Assembly (NCBI GenBank): GCA_023399155.1
Contig: JAEWQP010000003.1
Location: 1-64,000, forward strand
Length of the DNA stretch: 64,000 nt
Direction of reading: 5' to 3'
DNA from: Verrucomicrobiota bacterium
GTDB lineage: Bacteria > Verrucomicrobiota > Verrucomicrobiia > Opitutales > Opitutaceae
The first letter of the stretch is position 1. Each line of letters begins with the position of its first letter. The notes beneath the pieces are model-generated. The model had not been told where the DNA came from. It saw nothing but the letters and a program-made list of their open reading frames with translations, and ran no database searches. A program made the translations under genes and the position numbers. This document shows positions 26,192-35,142 of the stretch, piece after piece.

Positions 26192-28639
26192 CTACCCGCC
26201 AGCGATCCAGAGACCGCAGCCCAGGCCCGGAAGGAAGACCTCGCCATTGATCGGAAGGTCGGTGTCGGTCTCGCCGGGTGGGAAGAACCGCTCGTGATCG
26301 GCGACCTGCTGCCAGGGCAGCGCCCCGTGCTCGCCGATCGCGATGGTGAGGTCGTGCAGGTGCGGATTCATCGCAAAGAGCACCCGCATCGGCCCGAGTG
26401 AGCCGTTGGCGTTGTAGACGGCGGCGATCGCGGCGTTCTCGGGATGCTGCATCACGTGCAGGAAGCCATCGTCCGGACGCGAGTAGTGCCGGAACATCCG
26501 TCCCCAGCGACCCAGCCGGAAGCGTATCCACGCGGCAAAGTACGCGTGCGTTCCGGGGAAGCGATACAGCCGCCGGTAATCAAGCGCATTGAGGTCGCCA
26601 CGCTGGTAGGTGTTGTTCACCCCGTGCTTGGACCGGAGGAAATCCTGCCCGGCCTGGAGCATCGGGATGCCGAACGAGGCCATCAGGAACGCGACCATCA
26701 GGTGCGTGCGGCGGATGTCATCGGCCGTCGGGTTGTGCCCGTTGAAACCGTGGTTCTCCGTGATGGTGTCGATCCACACGCGATCGTCGTGGGATTCCGT
26801 GTAGTTGACCGTCTGCGCCGGCCAGCGGGCAAAGTACCAGGGCGAGCCGCGCAGGAAATAGGCCGCGGCCTCGGCCGTCGAGCCGCCGCGCACGTAGGCG
26901 CGCAGGAACTCGCGGTATCCGTCGTTCCACGACGTGTAGCCCGTCTCGCGCAGGGCGCCGGCGATGTGCCCGCGGAAACTCCAGGGCTCGGCGATGAGGA
27001 TGAGGTCGGGCCGCGTGCGCTTGAGCGCGGCCTCGATCTCGCGCAGGGCCTCGACCCCGATGAGCTCGGCCAGGTCGAAGCGGAATCCGTCGACGCCGTA
27101 ATAGCGCACGAGATGCACGAGACTGTCGATGACCAGCCGCCGGGTCATGGCTGCGCCGAAGCGCAGGTCATTGCCGCATCCGCTCCAGTTGGAGAGCGTG
27201 CCGTCGGATGCGGCCTCCAGGTAATAGAGACGGTCGATGTGAAAGAGGTGATTCGGCTCGCCCACGTGGTTGTAGACCACGTCCAGGATGACCGCCATGC
27301 CGTTGCGATGAAACGCCTCCACCGCCTCCTGGAACTCGACCACGTGCGACGCGCGCGCCGGATCCCGGCCATAGCTCGACTCCGGCGAGAAATAGTTCAC
27401 CGGCATGTAGCCCCAGCCGTACTCCTCGGGCGTGGCATTGTCGAACTCCTGCACCGGCTGCAGCTCGACCGCGTTGACGCCGAGTTTCTTGAGGTAGCAG
27501 TTGCGATGATCCAGGAACTTCACGAGCCCGCTGAACGTCCGCCGCTCGACCGGATCGGTCAGCACGGGACTCTTTTCGATCAGGTCGCGCACGTGGGCCT
27601 CGCACACGACGAGATCCTGCCAGGCCGGGGGCTTGAAATACCCGTGCGGGATCGCCAGGCGCGACGGATCGAGCACGATGCCGGGCCCCCCGCGATCCAC
27701 GACCGCGAGCGCCCACGGGTCCACGATGTTGAACTCCGGGTTGAAGCCCGAGAAACGCCCGCGCGGTCCGTCGAGGCGGTACCAATAGTAGCAGCCGTGC
27801 AGATCGCCGGGGACCTCGAGCTCCCACGCACCGTCAGGCAGCCGCCCCATCGCACGCCACTCAATCGACTCCGGAGCGCGAGTTGCCTCTAGCGAGTCGA
27901 ACACCCCGACCTTGACCCATTGCGCGCGGGGCGCGAACAGGCGAAACGTCGTCGAGCCACCGGCGATGATGGCGCCGAGGGGCAGGCTGGTGCCGAGTTC
28001 GAAGAAGAAGCGTCCGGGCTGCAGGTCGGTGGCGTGCTCGGCGCCGCCGACGGCGAGGATCACCGACTGTTCCCGCGACAAGTCGGGCGGCCGCGCCAGC
28101 GTGAACGTGAACCGATGCGCGCCGGTGCGACGCGCTGTGAGCTCGTGATTGCGGATGTTTCCGGCAAACACGGCGTTGGGCGCGCTGTCCGGCACGTCGA
28201 ACCATCGGTGCTCGGCCGTCACGAACTTGAACTGGTGATTCCCCTCCGTGAGCAGGTCCGGCGTCCGGCCCGACCACAGCAGCACCGGGCGGCCGGCGAG
28301 AAGATCAGGCTTGAGCCGCCACTCTTCCCGACCAATGGCGTGCTGCCAGCCGTTGAAACTGCCGGCGACATAGACCGGCGTGGACTGCCAGTCCGCAAAA
28401 GCGGCGTGGCGCTCCGGATCCAGGCAGAAGTAGAGCCACCCCTTGCGATTGGAAAAGAAACCCGCCTCAAGGCCGTAGAGGTAGTCGGGAACCTGATGCA
28501 GCTCGAGAAACTGGTGGGGATCGTTCGCCAGTCGGAGCCGCGGACGCCCTCGCCCGTGCCAATCGCCGGTCAGCTCGATGCGCCCGCTCGTCGCGGTGTC
28601 GAGAATCGCCCTGGCGATGCGCAAATCACGGGTCTTCAT
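26192..28639 (-). CDS. GH13 pullulanase/isoamylase-type debranching enzyme
   Basis: The product has 815 residues from ATG 28639. A starch-binding CBM48-like part (YVAGSFNGWQ near residue 100, FRLFAPRAQWVKVGVFD near 240) precedes a GH13 barrel. The catalytic motifs are VDGFRFDLAELIG (nucleophile Asp), LILIAEPWSF (acid/base Glu) and NYTESHDDRV. EEYGWGYMPVNYFSPESSYG resembles the pullulanase and isoamylase subgroup, so alpha-1,6 cleavage is likely. No signal peptide is present, so it probably acts on intracellular glycogen. Upstream residues (to 29188) overlap mnmA on the other strand and are not used. Confidence 0.88.
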   Translation of the reverse strand: MKTRDLRIARAILDTATSGRIELTGDWHGRGRPRLRLANDPHQFLELHQVPDYLYGLEAGFFSNRKGWLYFCLDPERHAAFADWQSTPVYVAGSFNGWQHAIGREEWRLKPDLLAGRPVLLWSGRTPDLLTEGNHQFKFVTAEHRWFDVPDSAPNAVFAGNIRNHELTARRTGAHRFTFTLARPPDLSREQSVILAVGGAEHATDLQPGRFFFELGTSLPLGAIIAGGSTTFRLFAPRAQWVKVGVFDSLEATRAPESIEWRAMGRLPDGAWELEVPGDLHGCYYWYRLDGPRGRFSGFNPEFNIVDPWALAVVDRGGPGIVLDPSRLAIPHGYFKPPAWQDLVVCEAHVRDLIEKSPVLTDPVERRTFSGLVKFLDHRNCYLKKLGVNAVELQPVQEFDNATPEEYGWGYMPVNYFSPESSYGRDPARASHVVEFQEAVEAFHRNGMAVILDVVYNHVGEPNHLFHIDRLYYLEAASDGTLSNWSGCGNDLRFGAAMTRRLVIDSLVHLVRYYGVDGFRFDLAELIGVEALREIEAALKRTRPDLILIAEPWSFRGHIAGALRETGYTSWNDGYREFLRAYVRGGSTAEAAAYFLRGSPWYFARWPAQTVNYTESHDDRVWIDTITENHGFNGHNPTADDIRRTHLMVAFLMASFGIPMLQAGQDFLRSKHGVNNTYQRGDLNALDYRRLYRFPGTHAYFAAWIRFRLGRWGRMFRHYSRPDDGFLHVMQHPENAAIAAVYNANGSLGPMRVLFAMNPHLHDLTIAIGEHGALPWQQVADHERFFPPGETDTDLPINGEVFLPGLGCGLWIAGG

Positions 28640-28722
28640 TGAAAGGGTATCGGCACGGCCGACACCTGGCACAGTGTCGCGTTCGAATCCGAGCCCGCAC
28701 AAGCCGTTTTTGGGCCAGCGGC

Positions 28723-28918
28723 AGTCGGAGGACAGAAGACGGAGGACAGGCCCAGACATCGGAGGGTAGAGATTAGAACCGCTGTCGAAGAGCACTGTGA
28801 CCGCCCCTGGAGCTGCGGGCCCTGCCCGCAGCCTACGATCCAAACCGCGGGCAGAGGCCCGCGGCTCCAGGTAGACTTCTCTTCCCCTGACTACGTCCAC
28901 TGTCCTTCGTCCTCCGAC
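28723..28918. repeat. Nested palindromic repeats between GH13 gene and mnmA
   Basis: An outer inverted pair consists of GTCGGAGGACAGAAG...GACAG (28724-28749) and CACTGTCCTTCGTCCTCCGA (28899-28918). Inside, at 28807-28870, CTGGAGCTGCGGGCCCTGCC pairs with GGGCAGAGGCCCGCGGCTCC. The element fills most of the 340-bp gap and could form a long cruciform. No gene is in this gap. Confidence 0.75.
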
Positions 28919-28979
28919 ATCCCTCCTCGGTCCGCGCTCCGGCTTGCGCACACCGGCGCGGCGCATTTCGATGCCGGCG

Positions 28980-30101
28980 ATGGAACGCATCCTCGTGGCC
29001 ATGTCCGGCGGCGTCGACAGCGCCGTGGCCGCCCTGCTGCTCAAGCGAGCCGGGGCGGAGATCGAGGGTGCGTACATGAAAAACTGGATCAACGAGGACG
29101 ACGTGCTGGGCGACTGTCCGTGGCAGCAGGACATCACCGACGCGCGCGCGACGGCCGAGGCGATCGGCATTCCGTTTCGCGTGGTCAACCTGATGCGCGA
29201 CTACCGCGAGCGCGTCGTCGAGTATCTGCTGGATGGGTACCGGCGCGGCATCACGCCCAATCCCGACACGATGTGCAACCGGGAGATCAAGTTCGGCGTG
29301 TTTCTCGACTTTGCCCGGCGCGAGGGCTTTTCCGCCGTGGCCACCGGCCATTACGCGATACGGCGGGAGTTCGCGCCCGGACGCCTCGGCGTGTTCGAGG
29401 GCGCCGACCCGAACAAGGACCAGAGCTACTTCCTCGCCCTCATGCAGCCCGACCAGATCGCAGCGGCACGATTTCCCGTCGGGCATCTGCTCAAGCCGGA
29501 GCTGCGCGCCCTGGCCCGCGAGGCGCGCCTCCCCGTCGCGGAGAAGAAGGACAGCCAGGGCATTTGTTTCATCGGCAATGTGCGCATGCAGGATTTCCTG
29601 CGCCACTATGTGCCGGACAACCCCGGGGAGATCGTCCGCGCCGGCGACGGGATTGTGCTCGGCCGGCATCGCGGGCTGCATCTCTTCACGATCGGCCAGC
29701 GGCGCGGCATCGGGATCCCGTCAAACACCGATCATCGCAACTACGTCGTCGTGGGACGCGACACCGCTCGCAACCGCCTGCTGGTCGCCTTCGAGGGCGA
29801 GGACGCTCCCGGACTCTGGGCGCGCGAATGCCTGGTGTCCGGCCTCAGCGCCCTTGATCAGCCCTTTCGCCAGCGCCAACGCCTCCTCGTGCGCGCACGC
29901 TATCGCGACCCTGCCGTGCCCGCGCAGGTCGAGCCGCTCGACGAAAGCCGCGCCCGCGTGGTGTTCGAGCAGCCGCAGCGCGCGCTCGCGGCAGGCCAGG
30001 TGATCGCCTTCTACGCGGGCGATGGCTCCGGGCAACTGCTCGGCGGCGGCACCTACGAGCAGATCGCGCCGCTGATCCAAATGCCGGCGGCCGCGACTTG
30101 A
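28980..30101 (+). CDS. mnmA: tRNA-specific 2-thiouridylase MnmA
   Basis: MnmA puts sulfur on C2 of U34 in tRNA-Lys, -Glu and -Gln. From ATG 28980 the product has 373 residues, with the PP-loop VAMSGGVDSAVAALLL, the first catalytic Cys in PDTMCNREIKFG and the second in KKDSQGICFIG. The C-terminal beta-barrel domain is intact. Possible earlier starts at 28971 or 28944 add residues without family support. It converges with the LacI gene (31 bp apart). Confidence 0.95.
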   Translation: MERILVAMSGGVDSAVAALLLKRAGAEIEGAYMKNWINEDDVLGDCPWQQDITDARATAEAIGIPFRVVNLMRDYRERVVEYLLDGYRRGITPNPDTMCNREIKFGVFLDFARREGFSAVATGHYAIRREFAPGRLGVFEGADPNKDQSYFLALMQPDQIAAARFPVGHLLKPELRALAREARLPVAEKKDSQGICFIGNVRMQDFLRHYVPDNPGEIVRAGDGIVLGRHRGLHLFTIGQRRGIGIPSNTDHRNYVVVGRDTARNRLLVAFEGEDAPGLWARECLVSGLSALDQPFRQRQRLLVRARYRDPAVPAQVEPLDESRARVVFEQPQRALAAGQVIAFYAGDGSGQLLGGGTYEQIAPLIQMPAAAT

Positions 30102-30132
30102 CGCCCGACGCGCGCAGGGCGCCATGAGCCGC

Positions 30133-31263
30133 TCAGCGCTTCGCACCCGGCAGCACGCGCGACGTGAGCGCGCGCAGCGGCATCCGCCGCTTGGGTGCCG
30201 ACGTCGCGGGCACGGCGTCGGGCGGGATCACTTCACGCACGCTCGGTCCGGCCACGAAATCGCTGTCGATCACCACCAACTTCGGATGATCGGGCAGCCC
30301 GGTCTCGTTGTTGACGAGTTGGGCGATGAGGAGGTCAGCCGCTGCGCCGCCGACGAGCCGGCTGTTCTGGTTCATGCCCGCCCAGTCGCGCAGCTGCGTA
30401 TTCCACTCGAGATGGATGAACCCGAGCTCGTCCGGCACGGCGAGTTTCATGTCGCGCGCCCACTCGAGGGCCGCGGATTGGTCGGTGATGACGACGTCGG
30501 GCTTTTCGGCGCGGACCCAACGGGCGAATTCGATGGCATCAATCGATGCCGAGAGAAGCGGCTGCGTGGCGACGGCGGCGATCTGCGCACTGCGATCCTG
30601 CACGGCCGCGGCGAAACCGCCGGAGAAACGACGCTCCAGCAGCGCATCGAGCCGCTCATCGAGCACAAGCCCCGGGCGACGGTAGCCGAAACGGAATGCC
30701 GCCTCCACCGCGGCACGCGCGGTGCGGAAGAAATTGTTCGCGGCGCGCGGCAGCGGTGGATCGGTGCGGTCGGCGCCGACCGACGCAAAGCAGAACTCGT
30801 GGAAAAACTCCGTGTGCCCGAGGAAGAGCGGTCGCGCTTCGCGGGCCGTCGCGATCAGGATGCCCTTGATGTTGCGCGCATGCAGGATCTGGCGCAGGCG
30901 ACCCAGCGGCACGCCAGGCTCCTCCGCCCAGAACTCCTCCACGCCGTATCCACTTTGGTCTGCTCGCTCCCGGATGCCGCGCCGGAACTCCGCAAACGCC
31001 GGCACATCGAAGAGCTGACGGTTGGGCGAGCAGTTGATCAGCGCGAAGTTCGCCTGGAACCGCGGCGTCTGGCTCGCGCGCAACTGCGACATGAGTGAAG
31101 CGACGATCGGATTCTTGCGGTAGCCGAGTTGCTCGGCGATCTGCTGCACCCGGCGACGCGTTTCACTGGCGAGTCGCGGATCGTCGCGCAGGGCGAGCGA
31201 CACGGCAGACTTGCTCACGCCGGCGGCATCCGCCACCTGCTGCATGTTGGGTGCGCGCGACAT
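30133..31263 (-). CDS. LacI-family transcriptional regulator
   Basis: The 376-residue product has the N-terminal LacI helix-turn-helix (MQQVADAAGVSKSAVSLALR, residues about 7-27) with the hinge after it, and a periplasmic-binding-type effector domain that follows. The variant AVSLALRDDPRL and the ASLMSQLR stretch are typical of regulators in Verrucomicrobiota. The ligand, likely a sugar, is unknown, and no sugar genes are adjacent. A LacI-type operator lies 34 bp upstream of its own start, so it is probably autoregulated. Confidence 0.9.
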   Translation of the reverse strand: MSRAPNMQQVADAAGVSKSAVSLALRDDPRLASETRRRVQQIAEQLGYRKNPIVASLMSQLRASQTPRFQANFALINCSPNRQLFDVPAFAEFRRGIRERADQSGYGVEEFWAEEPGVPLGRLRQILHARNIKGILIATAREARPLFLGHTEFFHEFCFASVGADRTDPPLPRAANNFFRTARAAVEAAFRFGYRRPGLVLDERLDALLERRFSGGFAAAVQDRSAQIAAVATQPLLSASIDAIEFARWVRAEKPDVVITDQSAALEWARDMKLAVPDELGFIHLEWNTQLRDWAGMNQNSRLVGGAAADLLIAQLVNNETGLPDHPKLVVIDSDFVAGPSVREVIPPDAVPATSAPKRRMPLRALTSRVLPGAKR

Positions 31264-31296
31264 CGGGTTCGTTCAACGGTCGAATTTGACCGCGAA

Positions 31297-31310
31297 TGAG
31301 ATCGATTTCA
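31297..31310. promoter_or_regulatory. LacI-type operator
   Basis: TGAGATCGATTTCA is a 14-bp near-palindrome with central CG and half-sites TGAGAT/TGAAAT. The form matches LacI-family operators, and it is between the lacI start at 31263 and tRNA-Lys. Autoregulation is the natural interpretation. Confidence 0.55.
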
Positions 31311-31547
31311 ACCCTCGCGTCCCGCGGGCGGCCGTTTCGCAACTCGCTGACAGCCCATGAGTGTTCACCTTCAACAACCTGTGCAGTTTCCCGGTCGTTC
31401 GATCCAGTCAACGCCCGGATCCGACCCTCGCCAGGCTCGATCCACGACCCTGTCGCGATTCCACACTTTACAAGCCGCGCGCGATTTGTCTCCTTTTCCC
31501 ACTTCGCACCTGCCGCGCCCGCGGCGACAGGCTGCAGGTGGTCGCTT

Positions 31548-32673
<1,126 letters not shown>

Positions 32674-32827
32674 CCCATCGGCGCTCCGCGAACCGCGTTA
32701 ACCGCGAAACGACTCGCCACCCGCTTCGACCAGCGCGCTCCGTGCAAATTGCCAGAACAACAGATCGCTTCCTGCTCCGCAGGAAGCTGGCGAGGCGCGC
32801 CGCGGTCCGGTCGGTCGGCGGCGGAGG

Positions 32828-32915
32828 TGGTGCCCGGGGTGGGGGTCGAACCCACACTCCTTTAGAGGGAACCGGATTTTGAGTCCGGCGCGTCTGCCGA
32901 TTCCGCCACCCGGGC
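32828..32915 (-). tRNA. tRNA-Leu (anticodon CAA)
   Basis: The reverse strand gives a class II tRNA of 88 nt: acceptor GCCCGGG/CCCGGGC, anticodon stem CCGGA/TCCGG with loop CTCAAAA, a long variable arm (TTCCCTCTAAAGGAGTG) and T arm GTGGG-TTCGACC-CCCAC. The anticodon CAA reads TTG. CCA is encoded. Confidence 0.95.
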
Positions 32916-32966
32916 AAGATCGTGGTACGATCGAAGCAACTCCAAGATGCTGGCGTTGAAAAGGAT

Positions 32967-32996
32967 AAAATTCCGCCGATTTCCTCGCGGAATTTT
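32967..32996. terminator. Perfect 10-bp hairpin upstream of tRNA-Leu
   Basis: AAAATTCCGC and GCGGAATTTT are exact inverse copies around a 10-nt loop. With A and T runs on both sides it could act as a terminator in either direction, although its distance from tRNA-Leu (52 bp upstream of it) shows it does not end that tRNA. Confidence 0.5.
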
Positions 32997-33136
32997 CTCA
33001 GCGCAATTTGAACGCTTCCGCCCCACCCGCGTCTTTCTCATCGCGCTAGATGTTTAGGGTTTTGTTCTAGTTAGCGTTCTGGTTTGTAGTTTGATAAGTC
33101 GGGAAAGGCACTCTGCTTACGCGGGGTGCCTTTTCC
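32997..33136 (+). ncRNA. Candidate small transcript ending in a terminator
   Basis: A low-GC stretch (about 33045-33100, for example TTTGTTCTAGTTAGCG) lies between the hairpin at 32967 and a strong terminator at 33102-33136. That terminator pairs GGAAAGGCAC with GTGCCTTTTCC and runs into TTTTCC. No protein gene precedes it on the plus strand, so it terminates either a small RNA or a transcript I cannot see. The RNA is a guess from structure alone; no known family fits. Confidence 0.3.
33102..33136 (+). terminator. Orphan intrinsic terminator
   Basis: The stem GGAAAGGCAC/GTGCCTTTTCC (10-11 bp, 14-nt loop) includes T-rich 3' sequence. No gene on the plus strand ends near it. Confidence 0.65.
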
Positions 33137-33686
33137 GTTTCAGCCCAGCGAGTGGCCACGGAGACGCAGAGGCACCGGGATGTTTCAGCCTGATTCCCTC
33201 ACTTGCTCAGGTCACAGTAGGCGTCAGCCTCCGGCGAAGCCTTGGCTTCGCCGGTAGAGGACGAGCAGAAGTTCACCCTGCGCTCTTCGCAGAACGAAGA
33301 TCACGCCTTCACCGAGTCACCCAGGAGGTGATGAGCTGAAGCGGCCGTATCCTCTGCAACTCCCGGTTCCGTCGGCTCTGTTTTCCGTGGTCTCCGTGTC
33401 CAACGGTTCTTTCTTGGTTCGGAATCCTGGCCGCGGGCCGTGCCCCGACAACACCGCGAGGCCAGGAATCCATTGGCGAACGGCGTCAGGACTCTCCACC
33501 GGCCCGGCAAGCACAGATCTCTGCGGAGGATCCGCGGAATCGTCATGAAACCTGGGCACCCGGTGTTGCGGACGGAACTGCCTTCGCGACCGGGCTCCTG
33601 CGCGATCACGCTCGCCGCAAACTCTGAGCTTGTGCTCCACCTGCCCGCTGCCCGCTACTCAATGCTCGCTTCCTCTTCTTCACGCC
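33137..33686. other. Gene-free stretch upstream of rsmE
   Basis: No gene is supported in these 550 bp. They hold degenerate versions of the ACAGAG/GGAG repeats (CCACGGAGACGCAGAGG near 33164, and CCGTGGTCTCCGTGTCC near 33387, in inverted orientation) and an exact 11-bp hairpin CCGGCGAAGCC-TT-GGCTTCGCCGG at 33231-33254. Open frames here translate to low-complexity Arg-rich sequence. The rsmE promoter should be near its right end. Confidence 0.55.
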
Positions 33687-34448
33687 ATGCCCGACCTGCG
33701 CAGCTTCTGCCTTCCGCCCGAACTCGAACCCAAGGAGATCCGCCTCTCCCGCGAGGAGTCGCATCATCTCGTCACGACCAACCGCGCACGCCCCGGCGAT
33801 ACCGTGGTCGTATTTGACGGTCGGGGCAACGAATGGGTCTGCGAATGCGTCGATCCCGAGCGCAACGAAGCCCGACTCAAGGTCCGGTTCGCGCAAAAGG
33901 CGCGCCCCCTCCCCTACGCGATCACGCTGGCCCAGGCCCTTCCCAAGGGAAAGTACATGGATTCCATCGTTCGCATGGCGACCGAGGTTGGCGCCGCAAC
34001 GATCGTGCCCGTTCTTAGCGAGCGCACGGTCGTGAAGGTCGAGGCTGGCGCCGAGGAGCACAAGCTCGAGAAGTGGCAGGCCACCGCGATCGAGGCCGCC
34101 AAGCAGTGCGGCAATGCCTACCTGCCCGCCATCGAACCGGTTCAGCCGGTTGATGAATTCATCAGCTCCAGCGCGCGCGGGCACGACCTGCGCCTGATCG
34201 CGAGTCTCCAGCCGGGCGCACGTTCCCTCAAAGCCGTGCTCGCACAATTCCGGGAGGAGAAGGGGCGCTCGCCGAAAAACGTGGCGTGGATGGTCGGACC
34301 CGAGGGCGATTTCACGCAGGCCGAGATGGCAAATGCGCGCAACGCCGGGTTCGAACCCGTGTCGCTCGGGCCGCTCGTGCTGCGCTGCGAGACGGCGGCG
34401 ATCTTCGCGCTGAGCATCCTCAGTTACGAGTTGCAGAACGCGGGCTGA
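33687..34448 (+). CDS. rsmE: 16S rRNA m3U1498 methyltransferase
   Basis: RsmE methylates N3 of U1498 in 16S rRNA in assembled 30S subunits. The 253-residue product (ATG 33687) has an N-terminal PUA-like domain and a SPOUT knot domain with VGPEGDFTQAE and LGPLVLRCETAA, the SAM-binding signature of the family. The frame is open upstream to 33630 but family homology starts here. It precedes a DCC-family gene by 140 bp. Confidence 0.93.
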   Translation: MPDLRSFCLPPELEPKEIRLSREESHHLVTTNRARPGDTVVVFDGRGNEWVCECVDPERNEARLKVRFAQKARPLPYAITLAQALPKGKYMDSIVRMATEVGAATIVPVLSERTVVKVEAGAEEHKLEKWQATAIEAAKQCGNAYLPAIEPVQPVDEFISSSARGHDLRLIASLQPGARSLKAVLAQFREEKGRSPKNVAWMVGPEGDFTQAEMANARNAGFEPVSLGPLVLRCETAAIFALSILSYELQNAG

Positions 34449-34588
34449 CGCGCGCGCATCGGCTCCGGCGAAAGAACTCTTCGCCCGCACCACGGCACAC
34501 GCGGAAAGCGCGGTCGGCGCCGCCCTCGCAGCGCGCTCGTCCCGCGGCAGCTTGCGCTGGGCGCGACGTGGGGAGAATCTGTGGAGCC

Positions 34589-35023
34589 GTGACTTCATTC
34601 ACGCCGAGCCGACACGACGCACCTGATCGACCCGTACTGCTGTTCGACGGGGTGTGTCACCTCTGCCATCGCGCGGTGAGATTTGTGCTGCGCCACGAGC
34701 GGGCGCCGACCGTGCTGTTCGCCGCGCTGCAGTCCGACACCGGCCGGGCCCTGCTGCGCGGCCTCGACCTTCCCGAGGGCTACCTGCGGACCATGGTGCT
34801 TTTCGAGGACGGGCGCGCCTTCACGCGCTCCGAGGCGGCGCTGCGCGTGGCGCGCCATCTGCGCGTCCCCTGGTCGTGGTGTCGCGCGGCGCGTGTCCTT
34901 CCACGGCCACTACGCGACCCTGTCTACGACCTCATCGCCCGAAACCGCTACCGCTGGTTCGGACGCGACGACGAGGCGTGTCTCGTGCCGAATGACGAGA
35001 AGCGCGCGCGCTTCCTCAGGTAG
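34589..35023 (+). CDS. DCC-family (DUF393) thiol-disulfide oxidoreductase-like protein
   Basis: With GTG at 34589 the product has 144 residues. The family signature LLFDGVCHLCHRAVRF (DxxCxxC) stands near residue 20, followed by the usual LFAALQSDTGRALL and FEDGRAFTRSEAAL. A thioredoxin-like redox role is inferred for the family but not proven. The GTG start has a GGGGAGAATCT sequence before it; a longer frame to 34286 overlaps rsmE. The stop codon lies in the repeat at 35019-35093. Confidence 0.85.
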   Translation: MTSFTPSRHDAPDRPVLLFDGVCHLCHRAVRFVLRHERAPTVLFAALQSDTGRALLRGLDLPEGYLRTMVLFEDGRAFTRSEAALRVARHLRVPWSWCRAARVLPRPLRDPVYDLIARNRYRWFGRDDEACLVPNDEKRARFLR

Positions 35024-35093
35024 GGCGAGGCCTCTGGCCGAGCCGCGCGAGCGATACGCGGCGTTGCGGCTCGGCCAGAGGCCTCGCCCTACC
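35019..35093. repeat. Long palindromic repeat, family A (copy 2)
   Basis: GGTAGGGCGAGGCCTCTGGC with its inverse GGCCTCGCCCTACC encloses a 21-bp loop. It is nearly identical in the arms to the element at 22117-22193. The TAG stop of the preceding gene is part of the left arm. Confidence 0.88.
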
Positions 35094-35142
35094 TCGAAAT
35101 TCATTCTCCACCACGGGTGGCGGCGGCTTCGGCGGCCCGCGC

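Noticed and set aside
26192..29188. 998-codon reading of the GH13 gene
   Set aside because: The region beyond 28639 overlaps the nested repeats and mnmA on the other strand; homology starts after 28639.
33301..33640. Minus-strand frames of about 100 codons before rsmE
   Set aside because: They translate repeat DNA into Arg/Thr-rich sequence with no family resemblance and no ribosome-binding site.
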